DNA of 40,140 nt from Spirochaetales bacterium (GCA_030615505.1 JAUWZD010000037.1:1-40140), one strand, 5' to 3'; shown: positions 29,510-36,968, counted from the first letter of the stretch. A program made the numbers and translations. Notes: generated by a model not told the origin, from the letters alone.

Positions 29510-30247
29510 ATGCCTGAAGAAATAACATGCCCGGTATGCGGACTGGAAAGCATTCCTGCCGACAGGGTCAAATGCCCTCAATGCGATGCGGATCTGACCT
29601 GCTTCAAGGTCTTAAGCTCCCTCCCTGACGAGCCGCTTAAAGAAAAGAATATCCGGGGAACGGGGCTTCCCGCAGGGGTTGTCATTGTCCTGTTTATCGG
29701 ATTGATAGCCGTTATATTAACGAACCAGTTTTACTGGTTTGCGCAGTTTAAGACTCTGTTTAAGGATCAACAGTTGTTTTTCTCGGATTCCATGAGAATT
29801 ATGTCTAAAACCCTGGAACATCTTGCGCAAGGTCAGGCGGCGCCGGAAGTTATCAAGCCCGAGGGAAATCCGGAGCAAACGAACTTCCGGACATATCGCG
29901 TCAAAGTGGGTGACACCCTGTGGAGTATTTCGAAGAGGTATTACGGTACGGGACATTATTACCCGCTCCTGCTTGAGCACAACCCTCATCTTGGAATCTA
30001 TACAATTCCGATTGGAAGCAAGATCAATATCCTCACGGATGCAGAGCATGCAAAGCATGAATACTCAAGAATCATCATGAGAGAGGGAGACAAAACCTAC
30101 TGGAATTACACAGTAACGGAAGGTGACACTCTTGAGTCTTTAGCCTTGAAGTTCTATAAAAATGAAAACGGAGCAGAAAGGATATTCAATTTAAATCCTA
30201 AGCTTAAGTTAAAAGCCGGGGAAAATATTAAAATATTGTTGAAGTGA
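29510..30247 (+). CDS. zinc-ribbon, single-membrane-helix protein with two LysM domains
   Basis: The 245-residue protein begins with a CX2C-X11-CX2C zinc ribbon (Cys7, 10, 22, 25; ITCPVCGL...KCPQCDADL). One membrane helix follows at about 52-75 (AGVVIVLFIGLIAVILTNQF). The rest should be periplasmic: a helical spacer, LysM 1 at about 127-176 (YRVKVGDTLWSISKRYYG) and LysM 2 at about 197-245 (YTVTEGDTLESLALKFY). LysM binds N-acetylglucosamine in peptidoglycan. The cytoplasmic ribbon resembles that in the Hsp70 next door. It may tether the chaperone machine to the membrane and wall (inference). It starts immediately after the Hsp70 stop; its TGA overlaps the next gene's GTG. Confidence 0.85.
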   Translation: MPEEITCPVCGLESIPADRVKCPQCDADLTCFKVLSSLPDEPLKEKNIRGTGLPAGVVIVLFIGLIAVILTNQFYWFAQFKTLFKDQQLFFSDSMRIMSKTLEHLAQGQAAPEVIKPEGNPEQTNFRTYRVKVGDTLWSISKRYYGTGHYYPLLLEHNPHLGIYTIPIGSKINILTDAEHAKHEYSRIIMREGDKTYWNYTVTEGDTLESLALKFYKNENGAERIFNLNPKLKLKAGENIKILLK

Positions 30248-32307
30248 ATAAAGAGACACAGAGTCCGGAGACCATACTTGAAAGAGCCGGGGAGCTTTTC
30301 AAGAGGGGAAACTACCTGCTTGCCTTACACGAATTCGAGAAAGCTGCCGCTGTTGTCCAGCGGGATGACATTATAGACAGGATTAAAATATGCAAAGAGG
30401 AAATTGAGAAGCACAGGCTGAAAGACCTGATAAAAAGGGGTAAAAAGCACGCCGGGAAAAAGAATTACAGGAAGGCTGTCCGGTGCTTCGAGGAAGCCTA
30501 TGCGATCTCAGGAGAAGATTGGCTTAAAGAAAGAATAGATCAATTAAAGGAGCATCTGTGTCACCGTGATTCTTTTCGGGAAGCTAAAGATGCGGAAGCA
30601 GCGGGAGAATTCGAAAAAGCTGCTGATTTATACGGGCAGGCGCTTTCTTCACAGATAAGAGAAGATATAATCATTAAAAGGGCATGCTGTCTCATAAGGG
30701 CGGGGAAAAACAGGGATGCAGCCGCTGCGATCAAAGATCTGCCGTCCACCTTGCCCGGGCAATATTCGGATCAAAGTATAATGTACGATTACGGCTTTGT
30801 TTTAGCCGGGGTCGGCAGGTACTATGAGTGCCTTAAAGTCTGGGATTCCATAGAAACCAATGACAGCGGCTTTTCAGAACAAAAAGAGTATATTCTGGAG
30901 CTTCTGGAAACGGACCTGTATGAGCGTCTTAACGGAAGCGCGGATTATTCAAGGATCTTCGAGCAAGGTAAGTATCTTCGGGATTCGGCGGCACGGGATA
31001 GAGCCGGAGATCTGGTTAAATATTGTAAGTATGCCCGGATAGACGAACTATGGAAGGAAGAGCAGTACGAGGTCATCCGGGAGCTGCTCCTTCCCTATCC
31101 TGAACAGTTGGACTCGAATCTCCTGGCCCTATATGCAAAAACTTTCTTTAAACTCGCAGAAATTACCTCAGAAAGCCTCTCTGACCTTGCGATGTTCTGG
31201 CTTTCTGCAATGTACGATCATGAGATATCCTGTAAATTCTCCGCCCGCTCTGAAGCCAGGGACGAGGTGCGAAAAATCTTAATCCGGAAAGCCGAGGAGC
31301 TGATAAAAAAACACGACAATGCAGGAGATCTGTACGCGAAAAAGGTTCTGGCCTGCTGGAATGTAGAAAAAAAACTAATCGAAGACCTCTATGCTTCAGT
31401 CGGAAACCATAAGGATCTTTCTCATCTCGTACGCACTCCGTCATTTGCCGAAGCCTTCGGCTTAAGCTCAAAGATACTCGGGATGATCCAGGGAAACAGA
31501 GAATACTTTTCAGACCGGGAACACTATCTTTCAACGGGAGCTTATTATTCACCTGCCGTAAAAAGCCTGCTGCATCTTGAGAGAGGAGAATATGAGAAAG
31601 CCCTATCCAGTCTTCCCGAATCGAGCGATTCTGAGTTTACGGACTACTGCATGGAGAGAGTGATGTTCGAATACGGTCTCTACTGCCTGGAGAAAGGAAA
31701 GGACAACCCCGAACGGTATTTTAAAACAACGGCTTCCCTTTTCGAAAAGGCGCCCCGGTATGAGCAGGAATTCATCGATGAGGCCATTAATCACCATGAG
31801 CCTGATGAGCTGCGCAAATATGAGAACATCCTCAAAGCAATCCACTCAAAAGGGTCGACAAAGGCAATTGCAGATGCGCTGTCTTTAATAATGATCAGAC
31901 GGAGCATAGTATCGTACAATATGAACCAGATAAATCCTAAAATCCTTGAGACAACGGCAAGAAAGGCGTTAAAGCTCAATCCTGAAAACGAACTTGCCCA
32001 GGGCACACTCAAAGATATCCGGGTTGATTTAGAAATTGAAGAGCTCTTCAGCGCCATAAATAAACATGCAATGGATAAGGCATGCCGGATTGCAGTAGAA
32101 TCAGAACACCAAAAAGTCAGGGAGAGTTTTTTTAACTTTATGAATGATATTTTTCAAGATATTTTTAAAAGGGGTAAGGACAAAGAGGAAAAACTCCTCA
32201 TGCTGAATAATATTTTAAAGTGGTGCACCCGGGTAGATGAATTTCATCCAATACTGGATCAAATACTGGGTAAAATTCAAATGTTGGAGCAAGTGGGATT
32301 AGGATGA
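30244..32307 (+). CDS. large helical-repeat (TPR-like) protein of the Hsp70 operon
   Basis: The 687-residue protein has no signal peptide. The N-terminal 200 residues are clear TPR-like helix pairs (LFKRGNYLLALHEFEKAAAV, GKKNYRKAVRCFEEAYAI, AEAAGEFEKAADLYGQALSS). The centre and C-terminus are weaker helical repeats with many Glu/Lys and Tyr residues, ending with a long helical region. TPR proteins often dock the C-termini of Hsp70/Hsp90 or clients, so a co-chaperone or client adaptor role is likely (inference). The start is GTG at 30244, overlapping the LysM gene stop as GTGA. The end overlaps the J-like gene as ATGA. Confidence 0.75.
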   Translation: MNKETQSPETILERAGELFKRGNYLLALHEFEKAAAVVQRDDIIDRIKICKEEIEKHRLKDLIKRGKKHAGKKNYRKAVRCFEEAYAISGEDWLKERIDQLKEHLCHRDSFREAKDAEAAGEFEKAADLYGQALSSQIREDIIIKRACCLIRAGKNRDAAAAIKDLPSTLPGQYSDQSIMYDYGFVLAGVGRYYECLKVWDSIETNDSGFSEQKEYILELLETDLYERLNGSADYSRIFEQGKYLRDSAARDRAGDLVKYCKYARIDELWKEEQYEVIRELLLPYPEQLDSNLLALYAKTFFKLAEITSESLSDLAMFWLSAMYDHEISCKFSARSEARDEVRKILIRKAEELIKKHDNAGDLYAKKVLACWNVEKKLIEDLYASVGNHKDLSHLVRTPSFAEAFGLSSKILGMIQGNREYFSDREHYLSTGAYYSPAVKSLLHLERGEYEKALSSLPESSDSEFTDYCMERVMFEYGLYCLEKGKDNPERYFKTTASLFEKAPRYEQEFIDEAINHHEPDELRKYENILKAIHSKGSTKAIADALSLIMIRRSIVSYNMNQINPKILETTARKALKLNPENELAQGTLKDIRVDLEIEELFSAINKHAMDKACRIAVESEHQKVRESFFNFMNDIFQDIFKRGKDKEEKLLMLNNILKWCTRVDEFHPILDQILGKIQMLEQVGLG

Positions 32308-32576
32308 ATCCTTACAGGATATTAGATATAGAAAAAGGAGCTGTAAAACAGGATATAATTCAGGCTACAGCCCGTGCCTTGAGAGAAAAGAAATATCCCG
32401 GCAGGGAAATAGCTTCAGCCCAGAAAGCTCTTATGAATCCTATTTCCAGGGCCGCGCATGAATTCCTGCACTTTATTGATATAAAAGCTTTACAGGAGCA
32501 ATTGGACTTATCCCGGCCGGAAGCTCCAAAAAAGTTCTGCCTGGAATATCGCCCTGTTCGGGAAGAAGAACTGTGA
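32304..32576 (+). CDS. degenerate J-domain-like protein without HPD
   Basis: The 90-residue protein resembles a stand-alone J-domain. NPYRILDIEKGAVKQD aligns with the start of helix I and the loop (xYYxxLGVxxxA). IIQATARALREKK aligns with helix II. REIASAQKALMNPISRAAHEFL aligns with helix III (AYEVLSDPxKRAxYD). The catalytic HPD tripeptide is replaced by YPG, so it should not stimulate Hsp70 ATPase in the classical way. It may bind Hsp70 as a scaffold or inhibitor. It is coupled on both sides (ATGA with the TPR gene, GTGA with grpE), in the place where an operon of this kind would have DnaJ. The fold call is by pattern only. Confidence 0.55.
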   Translation: MNPYRILDIEKGAVKQDIIQATARALREKKYPGREIASAQKALMNPISRAAHEFLHFIDIKALQEQLDLSRPEAPKKFCLEYRPVREEEL

Positions 32577-33028
32577 AAAAAGAAAAAGAGTTTCTTAGAA
32601 AGAAATTTATAGAGTTTCAGCTAAAGATAGATAAACTCACTAAAGCGCTTCAAGAACAGGAACAGGCTTTTAAAATTAAGGGAAAAGAGCAGGACATCCA
32701 GCTCTTTGAGATTCTGGATGCCTTTGAAAATCTCAATGAAAATATAAAGGATAAAGAGAAGGGTTTTGACAAGACAACCCGAATGCTTGTTAAGAACATA
32801 AGATCCATTCAAAGGAAAATCACAAGGTTTCTTGAGGAAAATCATAAATGCCGGATAGAATTCCCGGACAACAAGGCGAAAATGGAATACTGCGAGGTCG
32901 TTGAGACCAAAGAAAAACCCGGTATGGAAAATGAAACGATCCTTTCCGTAGTGAAAACCGGATACATCGACAGGCAGCAAAATATTGTGTTGAGGAAGGC
33001 AAAAGTAATTACCGTGCTGAATAGCTGA
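32573..33028 (+). CDS. grpE: GrpE-type nucleotide exchange factor
   Basis: The 151-residue protein has a long N-terminal coiled coil (about 1-85, Lys/Glu/Gln heptads). The C-terminal part matches the GrpE beta domain: CEVVETKEKPGMENETILSV then VKTGYIDRQQNIVLRKAKV, compare VxExVxTxxxxDGTILEVVQKGYxLNGRxLRPAxVxV. GrpE releases ADP from Hsp70. It is shorter than E. coli GrpE (197), mainly by lacking the disordered N-terminus and part of the long helix. The start is GTG at 32573, overlapping the J-like stop. Its TGA at 33026-33028 touches an IS4-type transposase relic, so downstream operon members may have been lost. Confidence 0.85.
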   Translation: MKKEKEFLRKKFIEFQLKIDKLTKALQEQEQAFKIKGKEQDIQLFEILDAFENLNENIKDKEKGFDKTTRMLVKNIRSIQRKITRFLEENHKCRIEFPDNKAKMEYCEVVETKEKPGMENETILSVVKTGYIDRQQNIVLRKAKVITVLNS

Positions 33029-33639
33029 CGCTGCGAACGCTGAAAGGCCGCCAATCCAAGGAGTGGAGCGTCCGGTTCCAGGCATCATCAGGATTGCACA
33101 AAGCCAGGCTCTGCGCAATCCGAAAGAGCTCGGTCGCCGCCCAGCGAGCGAAGGAGCGAATAATCCGCGAAGCCACGAAGAAACAGAAGCGCCCCACGCC
33201 GGAAACTCTAGAAGCAGCTGAGTATGTCTTTGTTATTACCACCCTGCCGAAGACGAGCTTCGGTACAGCGATGGTGCTGGAGTTGTACCGTGCTCGTTGG
33301 CAAGTAGAGCTTGCATTCAAGAGACAGAAATTGCTCATGCAGGCCGGTCACGTCCCCAAATACGACCAAGCATCAGCGAAAGCCTGGATTCAGGCGAAGC
33401 TGCTGACCGTGCCTTTTATCGAGCAGTTGCAAGAGAAAGCCTGCTTTTTCCCCCATGGGGCTTTCAAATCCCGTTGGCGAAGCCCCTGGCGTGAATATGT
33501 GGAGTCTCGGGATTCCGTCTTGGCCGTGGTCTCAATGCCCCTGGGCTGTAGATGCCCTCAGCGCTCATTCGGCATGCCCCCGGAGCTGTGGCAAGTCAAT
33601 ATATTATGGTGCTGTCACGCTTGCGAACACAACATATAG
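33025..33639 (+). mobile_element. IS4-family transposase relic, 5' truncated
   Basis: From 33025 an open frame without a start codon encodes the C-terminal part of an IS4-type DDE transposase: LHKARLCAIRKSSVAAQRAK, AAEYVFVITTLPKTSFGTAM, then the diagnostic LELYRARWQVELAFKRQKLL with the catalytic Glu (YxxRWxxExxFK), and AWIQAKLL. The DDE Asp residues would lie in the missing 5' part. After FFPHGAF the similarity fades and the frame ends at 33637-33639. No start, terminal inverted repeat or target duplication was found, so it cannot move on its own. The frame opens inside the grpE stop region, showing that the element or a deletion joined exactly there. Confidence 0.8.
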
Positions 33640-33799
33640 AATGGGACGTCGCATTTCCTGGGTTGCAGGACAGCCTGCATTGTCATATTTTTGTGATACA
33701 GAAAACCGCTCTTCGGCGAAAATTCAGGTGTCCCAACAACCATTGTGGGGAATCGCAGTCATTCAATATCAAGCAAAGGCACAATAACTGTTTTCACTA
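33640..33799. other. non-coding decay zone between the IS relic and the BrnT promoter
   Basis: Open frames here carry no recognisable protein and overlap one another. CCCAACAACCATTGTGGGG near 33735-33753 can form a loose hairpin. It is probably the remnant of the IS 3' end. Confidence 0.4.
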
Positions 33800-33827
33800 T
33801 TGACAGTTGTGGTATAACTGTTATACT
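33800..33827 (+). promoter_or_regulatory. promoter with overlapping operator for the BrnTA module
   Basis: TTGACA (33800-33805), 16 bases, TATACT (33822-33827). The -10 is embedded in the perfect inverted repeat GTATAAC-T-GTTATAC (33812-33826). This is the expected arrangement for autorepression by a ribbon-helix-helix antitoxin such as BrnA. Confidence 0.75.
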
Positions 33828-33839
33828 TCTATTCTGCGA

Positions 33840-34112
33840 GTAAGATTTGATAAGTCTAAAAGTGAACTCCTTCGGAAAAATCCAAAAAGAGGTATAGGAT
33901 TTTAAGAAGTTCAAGAGGTTTTTCAACACCCATACTATGAAGACTACCGGTCTGATGATCCTGAGCAATTTCGAGCTATCGGATGGGTAAAAGGGAAACT
34001 CTATTCAGTCATTTATGAGGTTCGTGAAGATGAGGAAGGTGAGTATTATCATCTTGTAACACTTTGGAAATCTACTCCCCAGGAGGAAAAGCTTTATGAA
34101 GAAAACGTATAA
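33840..34112 (+). pseudogene. brnT: BrnT-like (DUF497) toxin interrupted by an in-frame stop
   Basis: The frame reads VRFDKSKSELLRKNPKRGIGF, then TAA at 33903-33905, then continues without a shift as EVQEVFQHPYYEDYRSDDPE, FRAIGWVKGKLYSVIYEVRE and HLVTLWKSTPQEEKLYEE to TAA 34110-34112. This matches the BrnT ribonuclease pattern (F..dp.K...N..KHGi.FeEa.evF.dp, then a central IG...G.l..vvyt). A GAA-to-TAA change would explain the stop. There is also no ATG, GTG or Shine-Dalgarno at the N-terminus. It overlaps brnA by 17 bases. It is most likely inactive; readthrough or restart is possible but unsupported. Confidence 0.75.
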
Positions 34113-34356
34113 AAAGCCAACTGCCGATGAAATAGCTAATATGGCCGACAGAGGCAAAGATATTTCTCGATATTTTACAAATAAGGGGAAAATGAAATAT
34201 CCTACTCAAAGAGTCAATGTTGATTTTACTGTTGAAATGTTAAAAGAACTTGATGAAATGGCCGGAGAATTAAACATAAGTCGGCAGGCAGTTATAAAAT
34301 CTTATTTGCGGCAAGCTTTAGATCAACATAATTTAGCTAAAAGTAAAACGAGATAA
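34096..34356 (+). CDS. brnA: BrnA-like ribbon-helix-helix antitoxin
   Basis: The 86-residue protein has the BrnA pattern: an N-terminal toxin-binding region with KDISRYF and a C-terminal ribbon-helix-helix (QRVNVDFTVEMLKELDEMAG, then NISRQAVIKSYLRQALDQH). BrnA binds BrnT and represses the operon. A strong AGGAGG (34081-34086) lies nine bases before the ATG. The toxin upstream is interrupted while this gene is intact, so it may survive as a solitary repressor or anti-addiction factor. The palindrome at 33812-33826 is its probable operator. Confidence 0.8.
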   Translation: MKKTYKKPTADEIANMADRGKDISRYFTNKGKMKYPTQRVNVDFTVEMLKELDEMAGELNISRQAVIKSYLRQALDQHNLAKSKTR

Positions 34357-34386
34357 ACATCCTGGAAAGATTTCAATAACATTTTC

Positions 34387-34417
34387 CACGAAGGTGCATA
34401 ACATTCAACGACATCGC
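34387..34417. repeat. dispersed intergenic repeat, copy 1 of family R1
   Basis: This 31-base sequence, starting CACGAAGGTGCATAACATTC, matches 36807-36837 at 24 of 31 positions. It lies 30 bases after the brnA stop. The core YAACATTC recalls the 5' half of integron attC sites (TAACAATTC), and TGTTAGC at 34475-34481 could be the other end, but this is not proven. Confidence 0.55.
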
Positions 34418-34491
34418 AAAGGAGTCTTCCGGTTTAGGAAATAGTTGGCACCGTAGGATTCTGGTCCATTCTAGTGTTAGCGAGGGATCAC

Positions 34492-34790
34492 ATGTTTTAT
34501 GAAGATGATACGTTCAACTTCCATAATGAGATCATGGTTCTGGCTGAGGAATTCTGTCAAGAGTGGGTGCAACGTCGAGCGCTCTTATCTTGAATTTCGC
34601 ACTTTGCACCATCAAGCATGACTTAGAGGAGATACTCAATCAGATAGAACGGCAACCTGTCTTCAAAGGTGTATCGCCCCGAGAAATATATGAACGGGGA
34701 GAGTATGGCAAGGAACCTTCAAGAGGATTGAGCGAGAAGGACATCATTGCACTCGTGGGAAAATCCCTACAGCGGATTCACCGTAACTAA
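34492..34790 (+). pseudogene. unknown small gene, apparently frameshifted
   Basis: An ATG at 34492 with a good GAGGG five bases upstream opens MFYEDDTFNFHNEIMVLAEE and stops at 34591-34593. An overlapping frame continues to 34790 with coding-like, charged sequence (HDLEEILNQIERQPVFKGVS, then EKDIIALVGKSLQRIHRN). A single shift around 34575-34593 would join them into a protein of about 98 residues. I do not recognise the family. Alternatively only the second part is a real gene, starting at GTG 34563. Confidence 0.4.
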
Positions 34791-34814
34791 AGCTTTTTAG
34801 CAACATAGGAGCCG

Positions 34815-35214
34815 TTGAAAGATCAACAAATTTGGGAGAAATGATCCATGTCCCTGCGGTAGTGGTAGAAAATACAAGAGATGCTGTATGCGCAATTCCC
34901 CCCCCCAAGAGTCTCAACCGCCTCTTTCGCCAAAATTTCGGTTCGAATCAGGCTCTTACGGTGGTGCCGGCAGCTTTGTACCATCTATTGCGTGTTCGAA
35001 GCAAACTGCTTCAAACAAATGGGATTACTACTTTATTCTTGTAGACCCTGGTAGAGTTTACACCGAAGAGAAACCTGCCGTTTCACAAGCGGAGAAGGAT
35101 TTGAAAGCAGCTCTCCTCCAAAAGCAGCAATCTAGCGATGATTATGCCGTGGGCGAGAATCTCCGCGATAAAGGATACATAAGCGTCAAAGACTTCAATA
35201 TAGTGAAGGACTAG
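34815..35214 (+). pseudogene. SEC-C motif protein, start disrupted by a one-base shift
   Basis: The frame ending at 35214 begins [20 protein letters not shown] then RCC, a textbook SEC-C zinc motif (CxCGSGxxYKxCC), and continues for about 110 residues ([20 protein letters not shown]). It opens only after TGA at 34816-34818, with no start before the motif. One base less in the A-run at 34818-34820 would give TTG-AAG-ATC-AAC directly after AGGAG (34807-34811). The ATG at 34888 would lose the motif. SEC-C motifs bind zinc and often mark SecA tails or stand-alone accessory proteins. A pseudogene, a sequencing error or an unusual start are all possible. Confidence 0.6.
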
Positions 35215-35313
35215 ACAGGAATCTCAGGATGGGGTTTATTTGAAAGTTGGTCTTGTATGCCTCACAACGACTCACTGCCACGCAACTGAGCTCGTAATTC
35301 TTTTCGTTTTCGA

Positions 35314-35335
35314 CAACCTGCACCCATTGTGGGAC
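35314..35335. repeat. dispersed intergenic repeat, copy 1 of family R2
   Basis: This 22-base sequence, starting CAACCTGCACCC and ending GTGGGAC, matches 37773-37794 at 21 of 22 positions. Its CCCA/TGGG ends can form a short hairpin. It sits in the non-coding gap after the SEC-C gene. Confidence 0.8.
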
Positions 35336-35446
35336 ATAGCGCTTAATACTTACCGAAAAGCTTTTAACGGTGTACAGTGTCTTTAAGAGGTCAAACCGAG
35401 CAACGAATGTGGAACGATTAGGGCAGGCTAAGGAAAGGAAGGAATA

Positions 35447-35868
35447 ATGAATACGAACGAAGATTTTAGAGTTTTCATCGGAAATCACATCCTCGAAATT
35501 GGACAGCCATGTGCAGTCGTTACTGGCATTGAGGAACGCGATAGCGGAACTTAAAAGGGGAGATGTTCTACACTATTCTTGACTCAAAACAGAACGTGGG
35601 AAAGAAAAGGGGCTTTATCGCATATTCTGCTCCCTTTATTAAACCTAATCCGGACGGGCAGTACGGTTTCGGCATCGAAGAGCTTTGGAAAGGATATTTG
35701 GATCAGGACTTAAAAACCCATATTTTCAACAATAGCATCTATCCCGTGTTCCAAAGTAACGACCAACTATACCAATTGTATAAGTATGCAAATCCATTGC
35801 AGATGACGGAAAGTAATCGAATTGCTCTTTATCATATTAAGCAACGAGACAGCACGTTCTTGCCATGA
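35447..35868 (+). pseudogene. unknown gene, probably frameshifted
   Basis: An ATG at 35447 behind the strong purine-rich site AAGGAAAGGAAGG opens a 35-residue frame (MNTNEDFRVFIGNHILEIGQ) that stops at 35552-35554. A second frame, entered nine bases later at ATG 35563, encodes 101 residues (MFYTILDSKQNVGKKRGFIA, ending RDSTFLP). Read with one frame change near 35540-35550 the two give a continuous protein of about 139 residues. I do not recognise it. Two separate small genes are also possible, since GGGGAG precedes 35563. Confidence 0.4.
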
Positions 35869-36203
35869 ATCTTGCGGAGTACTCAGAGCCGTTTCCTTAG
35901 AGACTATATTAACTGGATTGAAGGCATATCAATAACAGTCTCGGAGGCCAAAGATTGAGTGTTCTTGATGAGAATTCTAAGCACTCTATTGTTACTATGC
36001 TAAGACTGTAAATGGGCGGCCTTAAAAGAGAATTACAGGATTCTGGCCAAACCATACAAGCGCACAATGGCGAATTATGGTAGATCTATAGAGCGAAATC
36101 CTTGAGACCAATATGATTATGGTTTCTGCAAAGGTACCCCACCCTTATACAACATTGCGCTCGGCACTTGTGTCTGGAATCTTGCTTGACGACCAATACA
36201 AAA
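35869..36203. other. 335-base gap without a recognisable gene
   Basis: Only very short open frames are present (for example 23 codons from ATG 36013). The segment AAAGGTAC followed by ACAACATTG near 36130-36160 resembles the R1 repeat family weakly. No RNA gene or terminator is evident. Confidence 0.4.
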
Positions 36204-36218
36204 TTGGGGTATTGTAGA

Positions 36219-36236
36219 CGTACGTTATATCGTACG
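36219..36236. promoter_or_regulatory. operator-like double CGTACG palindrome before yefM
   Basis: CGTACG-TTATAT-CGTACG is a perfect 18-base direct and inverted arrangement ten bases before the antitoxin start at 36246. Paired short palindromes are the usual autorepression site of YefM-YoeB and Phd-Doc modules. The ribosome site GGAG follows at once (36236-36239). Confidence 0.65.
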
Positions 36237-36245
36237 GAGAATGCT

Positions 36246-36488
36246 ATGGGTGCTATAAATGCTACAAACGCCAGAAAGAACCTTTACAAACTCATTAAAG
36301 AGGTTGGGGAATCGCATGAGCCTATTACCATAACTGGGAAGGAAAGTTCCGCTGTCCTGGTAAGCGAAGATGATTGGCACGCAATCCAGGAAACCCTCTA
36401 TCTGCTTTCTATACCGGGTATGGCAGATTCAATACGAAAAGGCCTCAAGACTCCTGTAGAACAATGTGACACCGAGATTCGGTGGTGA
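36246..36488 (+). CDS. yefM: YefM/Phd-family antitoxin
   Basis: The 80-residue protein shows the family pattern: an N-terminal DNA-binding segment INATNARKNLYKLIKEVGES, then EPITITGKESSAVLVSEDDW and a helical toxin-binding tail. It binds and neutralises the YoeB-like toxin and represses the operon. The ATG at 36246 with GGAG six bases upstream is preferred over an in-frame start at 36168, which adds non-conserved residues and would read through the operator. It overlaps the toxin start. Confidence 0.87.
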   Translation: MGAINATNARKNLYKLIKEVGESHEPITITGKESSAVLVSEDDWHAIQETLYLLSIPGMADSIRKGLKTPVEQCDTEIRW

Positions 36489-36748
36489 GTTATCGACTCG
36501 TCTACACAAAACAGGCCCAACGTGATGCAAAAAAGATATCGCGGGCGGGGCTGAAAAAGAATGTCCTAAGACTCCTGGAGATCCTTGAGCAAAACCCATT
36601 TCAGAGTTCACCACGCTATGAGAAGCTTCTTGGAGATCTTTCGGGTGCTTACTCTCTCAGGATTAACATCCAACATCGACTCGTTTATCAGGTGCTCGAG
36701 AAAGAGAAAGTAGTTAAAGTGTTGCGGATGTGGACGCATTACGAATGA
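36482..36748 (+). CDS. yoeB: YoeB/RelE-type mRNA interferase toxin
   Basis: The 88-residue protein fits YoeB: YRLVYTKQAQRDAKKISRAG, then YEKLLGDLSGAYSLRINIQH, RLVYQV, and the C-terminal THYE. The expected catalytic set is visible: Glu in RYEKL, Arg in SLRI, Arg in QHRLVY, and the terminal His-Tyr. YoeB cleaves mRNA in the ribosomal A site. It starts at GTG 36482 or GTG 36485, overlapping the antitoxin stop, the typical antitoxin-first coupling. It appears intact, so the module is probably functional. Confidence 0.9.
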   Translation: MVSYRLVYTKQAQRDAKKISRAGLKKNVLRLLEILEQNPFQSSPRYEKLLGDLSGAYSLRINIQHRLVYQVLEKEKVVKVLRMWTHYE

Positions 36749-36806
36749 GTGCTTGGCTTTTGCGTCGACGAATTAGCATATCTACAACTGTATCAGAAAA
36801 GGACTT

Positions 36807-36837
36807 CACCAAGGTACACAACATTCGCAGACATTGC
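36807..36837. repeat. dispersed intergenic repeat, copy 2 of family R1
   Basis: Starts CACCAAGGTACACAACATTC and matches 34387-34417 at 24 of 31 positions. It lies 58 bases after the yoeB stop, like copy 1 after brnA. CAGAC (36828-36832) and GTCTG (36852-36856) downstream could pair. Confidence 0.55.
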
Positions 36838-36928
36838 TATCTATATTTACGTCTGTCACCACTGCATTGATTGTTAATCTGCAGATTTATTATCTATGAG
36901 CTTCCATAGCTTTACTGCGGTTTTCCTC

Positions 36929-36968
36929 TTGTAAATTACCAAGAAAGAGAGTATTCTTACTAGTAAGA
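36929..36968 (+). promoter_or_regulatory. promoter and operator of the AbrB-PIN module
   Basis: TTGTAA (36929-36934), 17 bases, TATTCT (36952-36957). A perfect 14-base palindrome TCTTACTAGTAAGA (36955-36968) overlaps the -10 and the start region, as expected for autorepression by the AbrB-type antitoxin. TATAAT at 36970-36975 is too near the ATG to serve as -10 with the observed ribosome site CGGAGA. Confidence 0.6.

Noticed and set aside
33455..33803. Overlapping open frames after the transposase relic
   Set aside because: No family resemblance and mutually overlapping; treated as IS decay.
35267..35297. Hairpin ACGA-CTCA...TGAG-C-TCGT with an unpaired base as an attC site
   Set aside because: The extrahelical base is suggestive, but the GTTRRRY core and its partner are missing.
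36168..36245. Longer yefM starting at 36168
   Set aside because: Extra residues are not family-like and overlap the operator; ATG 36246 has a good GGAG.
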